Source: JAVJPJ01 sp040217295 (GTDB lineage Bacteria; Pseudomonadota; Alphaproteobacteria; Rhodobacterales; Rhodobacteraceae). Taken from it: 16,158 nt of DNA. The notes beneath the pieces were generated by a model that worked only from the letters and a program-made list of their open reading frames with translations, made no database searches and was not told the origin of the DNA. The stretch's first letter is position 1; each line of letters opens with the position of its first letter. Both the position numbers and the translations under genes were made by a program. Below are positions 13,343 through 16,158 of this stretch, piece by piece. Location of the stretch: positions 1 to 16,158 of the forward strand of contig CAYWTM010000077.1 of the NCBI GenBank assembly GCA_964460185.1, read 5' to 3'.

Positions 13343-14224
13343 CTATTTCTGCGGGTACAGCGGATGCGGCACCGGATCCTTGGCGCGCAGGAAATGCTGG
13401 CGAAAGATCTGGGCGTAGCTGGCGTACCGGTAGCCGTCATTGCGGGCGAGGTATTTCTCGCGGTTGTTGAAGTATATCCTGGGCAGGCGGTACCAGGGCA
13501 GTTTCGGATGCATGTGATGGACCACATGCAGGTTGTTGTTGAGAAACAGGAAGGCGAGCAGCCCGCGATCCTCGATGATCACGGTGCGGCCGCGGGCGCG
13601 TTCATGGGCCTGGTGCTCGAGGAAGGTGCGGATCTTCAGGACCGACAGACCGCCGTAACAGGCCAGCAGGTAAGCCCAGACCGACAATGGCGAGGCCCAG
13701 ACCAGGGCCAGGATCGCCAGGGTCGGCGGCACATGCCACAGCCATCCTGCAAGCACGCTGCGATCGCCTGCACGGATCAGGCGCAGGTCATCGGCGATGA
13801 AGGCCACCTGTCCGACCGCCGGGCCGATCGACATCCGACCCAGGAGCGTGTTGTTGACCTTCAGGACCGCGCGCGTCACCGATGACAGCCGCGCCCACCT
13901 GGCGGGATCGAGGTAATTCGATTCCGGATCTTCGTAGGGATCGGTCAGCGTCGCATCCATGTGATGCGCCAGATGGGTGTCGCGGAACCGCAGATACGGA
14001 ATGGCAAGGTTCAACGATGGAAAGACCAGAACCTCCCCCAGTCGGCGTTCCTGGAAGGGATGTCCGTGGATGACTTCGTGCTGCAGCGAGGACTGCAGCG
14101 CGATGACCGGGATAAGCGCCAGGATCGCAAGCGCGGGGTGGACATGGGGAAGGACAAAAACCGCCAGACCAAAAACCCCGTAACACACAAAGATCAAGGT
14201 GAGTGTTGGCCATTCGACCCGCAT
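13343..14224 (-). CDS. Membrane fatty-acid desaturase-family protein
   Basis: A 293-residue di-iron membrane desaturase/hydroxylase. The three histidine boxes are visible: HEVIH (49-53), HLAHH (84-88) and HVVHH (233-237), plus extra histidines at 204 and 207 (EHQAHE). Hydrophobic helices lie at about 7-45, 65-78 and 160-200. The N-terminus starts MRVEWPTLTLIFVCYG. It should introduce double bonds into acyl chains in the inner membrane using oxygen and an electron donor; carotenoid or other lipid substrates are possible. The ATG at 14224 has GGGGAA just upstream; a longer start at 14293 would lie in the divergent control region. It faces the helix-turn-helix regulator gene, which may control it. 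Confidence 0.88.
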   Translation of the reverse strand: MRVEWPTLTLIFVCYGVFGLAVFVLPHVHPALAILALIPVIALQSSLQHEVIHGHPFQERRLGEVLVFPSLNLAIPYLRFRDTHLAHHMDATLTDPYEDPESNYLDPARWARLSSVTRAVLKVNNTLLGRMSIGPAVGQVAFIADDLRLIRAGDRSVLAGWLWHVPPTLAILALVWASPLSVWAYLLACYGGLSVLKIRTFLEHQAHERARGRTVIIEDRGLLAFLFLNNNLHVVHHMHPKLPWYRLPRIYFNNREKYLARNDGYRYASYAQIFRQHFLRAKDPVPHPLYPQK

Positions 14225-14350
14225 TCGGTTCCCCGTTTGGACCGGCCGTACACAAACCCGGCCTCTGTGATCACTGATAGGTGACCTTGCCAAAGCCAGG
14301 CAGTCGGGATTTTATCCACTTTCACTCAACATCGTGGTATATATTAAACG
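14225..14350. promoter_or_regulatory. Divergent promoter region between desaturase and HTH regulator
   Basis: A 126-base region. It contains a GTGATCAC palindrome (14267-14274) followed by TGATAG and GTGA (14281-14284), giving three GTGA/TCAC half-sites in 18 bases, a good candidate operator. It also carries an AT-rich stretch TATATATTAAA (14338-14348), which stands out in this GC-rich DNA and includes a TATATT -10-like box (14340-14345) for the regulator gene. No convincing -35 was found at 17 bases. Confidence 0.45.
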
Positions 14351-15214
14351 ATGATGCATTTTCCCGACAAACGCGCCGTGGCCGCCACCTTTCGGGAGCG
14401 CCTGTCGGCGGCTCTTGTCACGTCCGGTCTGAGCCGGGCGGGTTTTGCCCGTGCCGTCGGGGTGGATCGGTCCTCGGTCACGCAAATGCTGGCCGAGGGC
14501 GAGCTGCGCATGCCGGGGGGCCATGTGATCGCGGCCGCGGCCCAGGCGCTGGATGTGTCTGCCGACTGGCTATTGGGACTGACGGACCGGCCGGAACAGG
14601 CGGGGGCCTTGCTGAAATCATCGCTGTCGATTTCGGAAACAGGACGTGCCACCGGGCTCGACGATCAGATATTTGCCTGGCACCGGGAGGCCGAGGGCTA
14701 CAAGATCCGGCATGTGCCCGCGACCTTGCCGGACATCCTGAAGACCAACGCCATTTTGAAATGGGAATACGCGCCCCTGACCCATCGGCGCCCGGACGAA
14801 GCCATCGATGCCGCCGCCGAACGGCTTGATTGGTTGCGGTTGACGCAAAGCGATTACGAGATGGCCATGGCAGTCCACGAACTGGAAAGCTTTGCCCGCG
14901 GGGAAGGATATTACGCAGGCCTCGAAGCGTCGCACCGCCGCGAACAACTCGACTGGCTGATCGAGATCTATGACCAGTTCTATCCGTCCCTGCGGATCTT
15001 CCTGTTCGATGCGCGGCAGGTCTATTCCTCGCCCATAACCGTCTTCGGACCCCTGATGGCGGTGATCTACATGGGGCGCCACTACATCGCGTTCCGGGAC
15101 CGGGACAGGGTCAAGACCGTCACGCAGCATTTCGACTGGCTGGTACGCGAGGCGACGATTTCGGCGCGCGACATACCGGGCTACCTCGAAGGGTTGCGCG
15201 CGCAGGTGAGGTAG
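14351..15214 (+). CDS. XRE-type helix-turn-helix regulator with large C-terminal domain
   Basis: A 287-residue protein. Residues about 13-76 form an XRE-type DNA-binding domain: FRERLSAALVTSGLSRAGFA, a recognition region VDRSSVTQMLAEGELRMPGG, then ALDVSADWLLGLTD. The C-terminal two thirds (about 105-287) contain a HVPATLPDIL segment, a helical part ending FARGEGYYAGLEASHRREQL, and a beta-rich block with FYPSLRIFLFDARQVYSSP and MAVIYMGRHYIAF. This order resembles, weakly, the ligand-type C-terminal domain DUF5753 of actinobacterial regulators, and I do not recognise it firmly. The gene is divergent from the desaturase. The ATG at 14351 has no ribosome-binding site and lies five bases after a TATATT box, suggesting a leaderless mRNA. 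Confidence 0.8.
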   Translation: MMHFPDKRAVAATFRERLSAALVTSGLSRAGFARAVGVDRSSVTQMLAEGELRMPGGHVIAAAAQALDVSADWLLGLTDRPEQAGALLKSSLSISETGRATGLDDQIFAWHREAEGYKIRHVPATLPDILKTNAILKWEYAPLTHRRPDEAIDAAAERLDWLRLTQSDYEMAMAVHELESFARGEGYYAGLEASHRREQLDWLIEIYDQFYPSLRIFLFDARQVYSSPITVFGPLMAVIYMGRHYIAFRDRDRVKTVTQHFDWLVREATISARDIPGYLEGLRAQVR

Positions 15215-15219
15215 GAGGT

Positions 15220-15263
15220 TCGGCCCGCTGCGCAGGCCGACCCGCCGGGGGTTTCACCCCCGG
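15220..15263. terminator. Tandem hairpins between convergent genes, Rhodobacterales-type intergenic repeat
   Basis: Two hairpins follow each other in the 81-base gap between the convergent regulator and carnitine genes. The first is TCGGCC (15220-15225) with GGCCGA (15235-15240). The second is CCGGGGGT (15245-15252) with ACCCCCGG (15256-15263) and a three-base loop. The second, with the downstream GGACCCCCAGGATATTT (to about 15278), looks like a repeat element common after genes in Rhodobacterales, from recollection. It probably ends transcripts from both sides. Confidence 0.55.
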
Positions 15264-15295
15264 ACCCCCAGGATATTTCCGAAACAGAGAAAGGA

Positions 15296-16158
15296 TCAGG
15301 TCCTTTGGCCGACATGGCGGCCGAGGCCATCGGGGTCGGGCAGCGCGGCGTGCGCGGCTTGCGCGCGGGTGAACCAGGCGCCCACATCGGCGCGCGGCGC
15401 GGCCGAGCGGCGGCTGGCCAGATCCACATGCAACAGCAGTTGTTCACCGGTGGCGCAAAGCCGCTCGCCGACCCGCAACTCATGCCAGAGATGAAGCTTT
15501 TTGCCGCCGCCTTGCAAGACGCGGGTGGTGACGGAAATGGTGTCGCCGATGTTGACCTCGTCAATGTGGCGGATGTGGGTTTCTACCGTGAAGACCGAAT
15601 GGCCCTGATCAACGCAGGCCGCATCCATACCGGCCCACAGCAAGATCCTGTCCGTCGCCTCGGAGAAGGCGGTCAGGTAATGGGATTCGTTCATATGGCC
15701 GTTGTAGTCGACCCAGGTTCCCGGCACCTGGCGGAACATGGTTCGGGGCGGCGTGGGCAGATCGGGGTTTGGCGCCGGGGGAGCGATCGTGGCCTCGTGC
15801 TCGGACAGGACGGCACCCGCCCCTGCGCCCCGTGCCTTCAGGCCCCGCATGATCGCCACCAGATTGCCGTCGCGTGCGGCTTCGAGCTGTGCGATGGAGC
15901 GTGCGCCGGATTGTGCGTCGGACTGGCTGGCAATCATGTCCACCAGCGCATCGTCCAGATCGGGGACATCCATCAGCTTGGTCCATGGCCATTGCAGGGC
16001 CGGGCCGAACTGGTGCAGGAAATGCGCCATGCCGCCATTTCCGCCTGCGATGCGGTAGGTTTCGAACAGGCCCATCTGGGCCCATCTGAGACCAAAGCCC
16101 ATCCGGATCGCATCGTCGATTTCGGCGGTCGTGGCGACGCCGTCCTTGATCAGCCACA
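15296..16158 (-). CDS. Carnitine 3-dehydrogenase/thioesterase fusion (3' part; 5' end outside window)
   Basis: The frame is open from the right edge (first residues WLIKDGVATTAEIDDAIRMG) to a stop at 15296. The first 140 or so residues match the C-terminal domain of 3-hydroxyacyl-CoA-type dehydrogenases (AIRMGFGLRWAQMGLFETYR, then FGPALQWPW). After a proline-rich linker (PPAPNPDLPTPPRT) comes a hotdog-fold thioesterase domain with VDYNGHMNESHYL, EATDRILL and ETHIRHIDEVNIGDTI. This fusion is known for L-carnitine dehydrogenase/betainyl-CoA thioesterase in alphaproteobacteria, which act in converting carnitine to glycine betaine. The ATG at 16102 is internal, not the start. The NAD-binding domain must lie beyond the window. 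Only the partner genes of the pathway could confirm the substrate. Confidence 0.82.
   Translation of the reverse strand, partial: WLIKDGVATTAEIDDAIRMGFGLRWAQMGLFETYRIAGGNGGMAHFLHQFGPALQWPWTKLMDVPDLDDALVDMIASQSDAQSGARSIAQLEAARDGNLVAIMRGLKARGAGAGAVLSEHEATIAPPAPNPDLPTPPRTMFRQVPGTWVDYNGHMNESHYLTAFSEATDRILLWAGMDAACVDQGHSVFTVETHIRHIDEVNIGDTISVTTRVLQGGGKKLHLWHELRVGERLCATGEQLLLHVDLASRRSAAPRADVGAWFTRAQAAHAALPDPDGLGRHVGQRT

Overview
The window is GC-rich, gene-dense chromosomal DNA from an alphaproteobacterium, most likely a marine Rhodobacterales (Roseobacter-type) species. The basis is the gene families present: a DUF3572/PleD divergent pair, DUF983, an alphaproteobacterial H-NOX-like protein paired with an HNOBA-GGDEF cyclase, a non-pyrrolysine MttB homologue and a carnitine dehydrogenase-thioesterase fusion. 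Short intergenic gaps and an intergenic hairpin of a type I associate with this order fit as well. I see no IS element, phage gene, CRISPR array, tRNA or rRNA. No gap between genes exceeds 300 bases.

Layout. Positions 2-490 (+) hold the end of a METTL27-like methyltransferase, and 514-1836 (-) a COQ8-type ABC1 kinase. Positions 1947-3652 (-) are a translationally coupled pair, an H-NOX-fold protein followed by an HNOBA-GGDEF diguanylate cyclase. Positions 3765-5324 (-) hold an orphan MttB-family methyltransferase and 5486-6208 (-) a HAD phosphatase. Positions 6385-6663 (-) and 6782-8170 (+) are the divergent DUF3572 and pleD genes, which share a control region with a possible CtrA-type site. 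Positions 8191-10244 (-) run EF-hand protein, ECF sigma factor, predicted membrane anti-sigma and Spy/CpxP-like periplasmic protein, the last three with overlapping ends. Positions 10387-11450 (+) hold overlapping DUF983 and Nudix genes. Positions 11460-14224 (-) hold a fatty-acid desaturase, an EamA transporter and an AEC transporter. Positions 14351-15214 (+) hold a divergent helix-turn-helix regulator that may be translated from a leaderless mRNA. Positions 15296-16158 (-) are the 3' part of a carnitine 3-dehydrogenase/thioesterase fusion.

How the genes may work together. Cyclic-di-GMP is a theme: two diguanylate cyclases with intact active sites and I-sites, one fed by an H-NOX-like sensor and one by receiver domains. 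The most unusual point is that the H-NOX partner lacks both the proximal heme histidine and the YxSxR heme-propionate motif, so its signal may not be heme-bound gas. The second candidate system is the sigma/anti-sigma/Spy-like module preceded by a secreted four-EF-hand protein, which may form a calcium or envelope-stress circuit. The regulator facing the desaturase is a candidate lipid-desaturation switch. MttB and carnitine dehydrogenase both suggest quaternary-amine metabolism, but they lie about 10 kb apart and are not an operon.

All functional calls rest on reading motifs and recalled family patterns; no database search was run.
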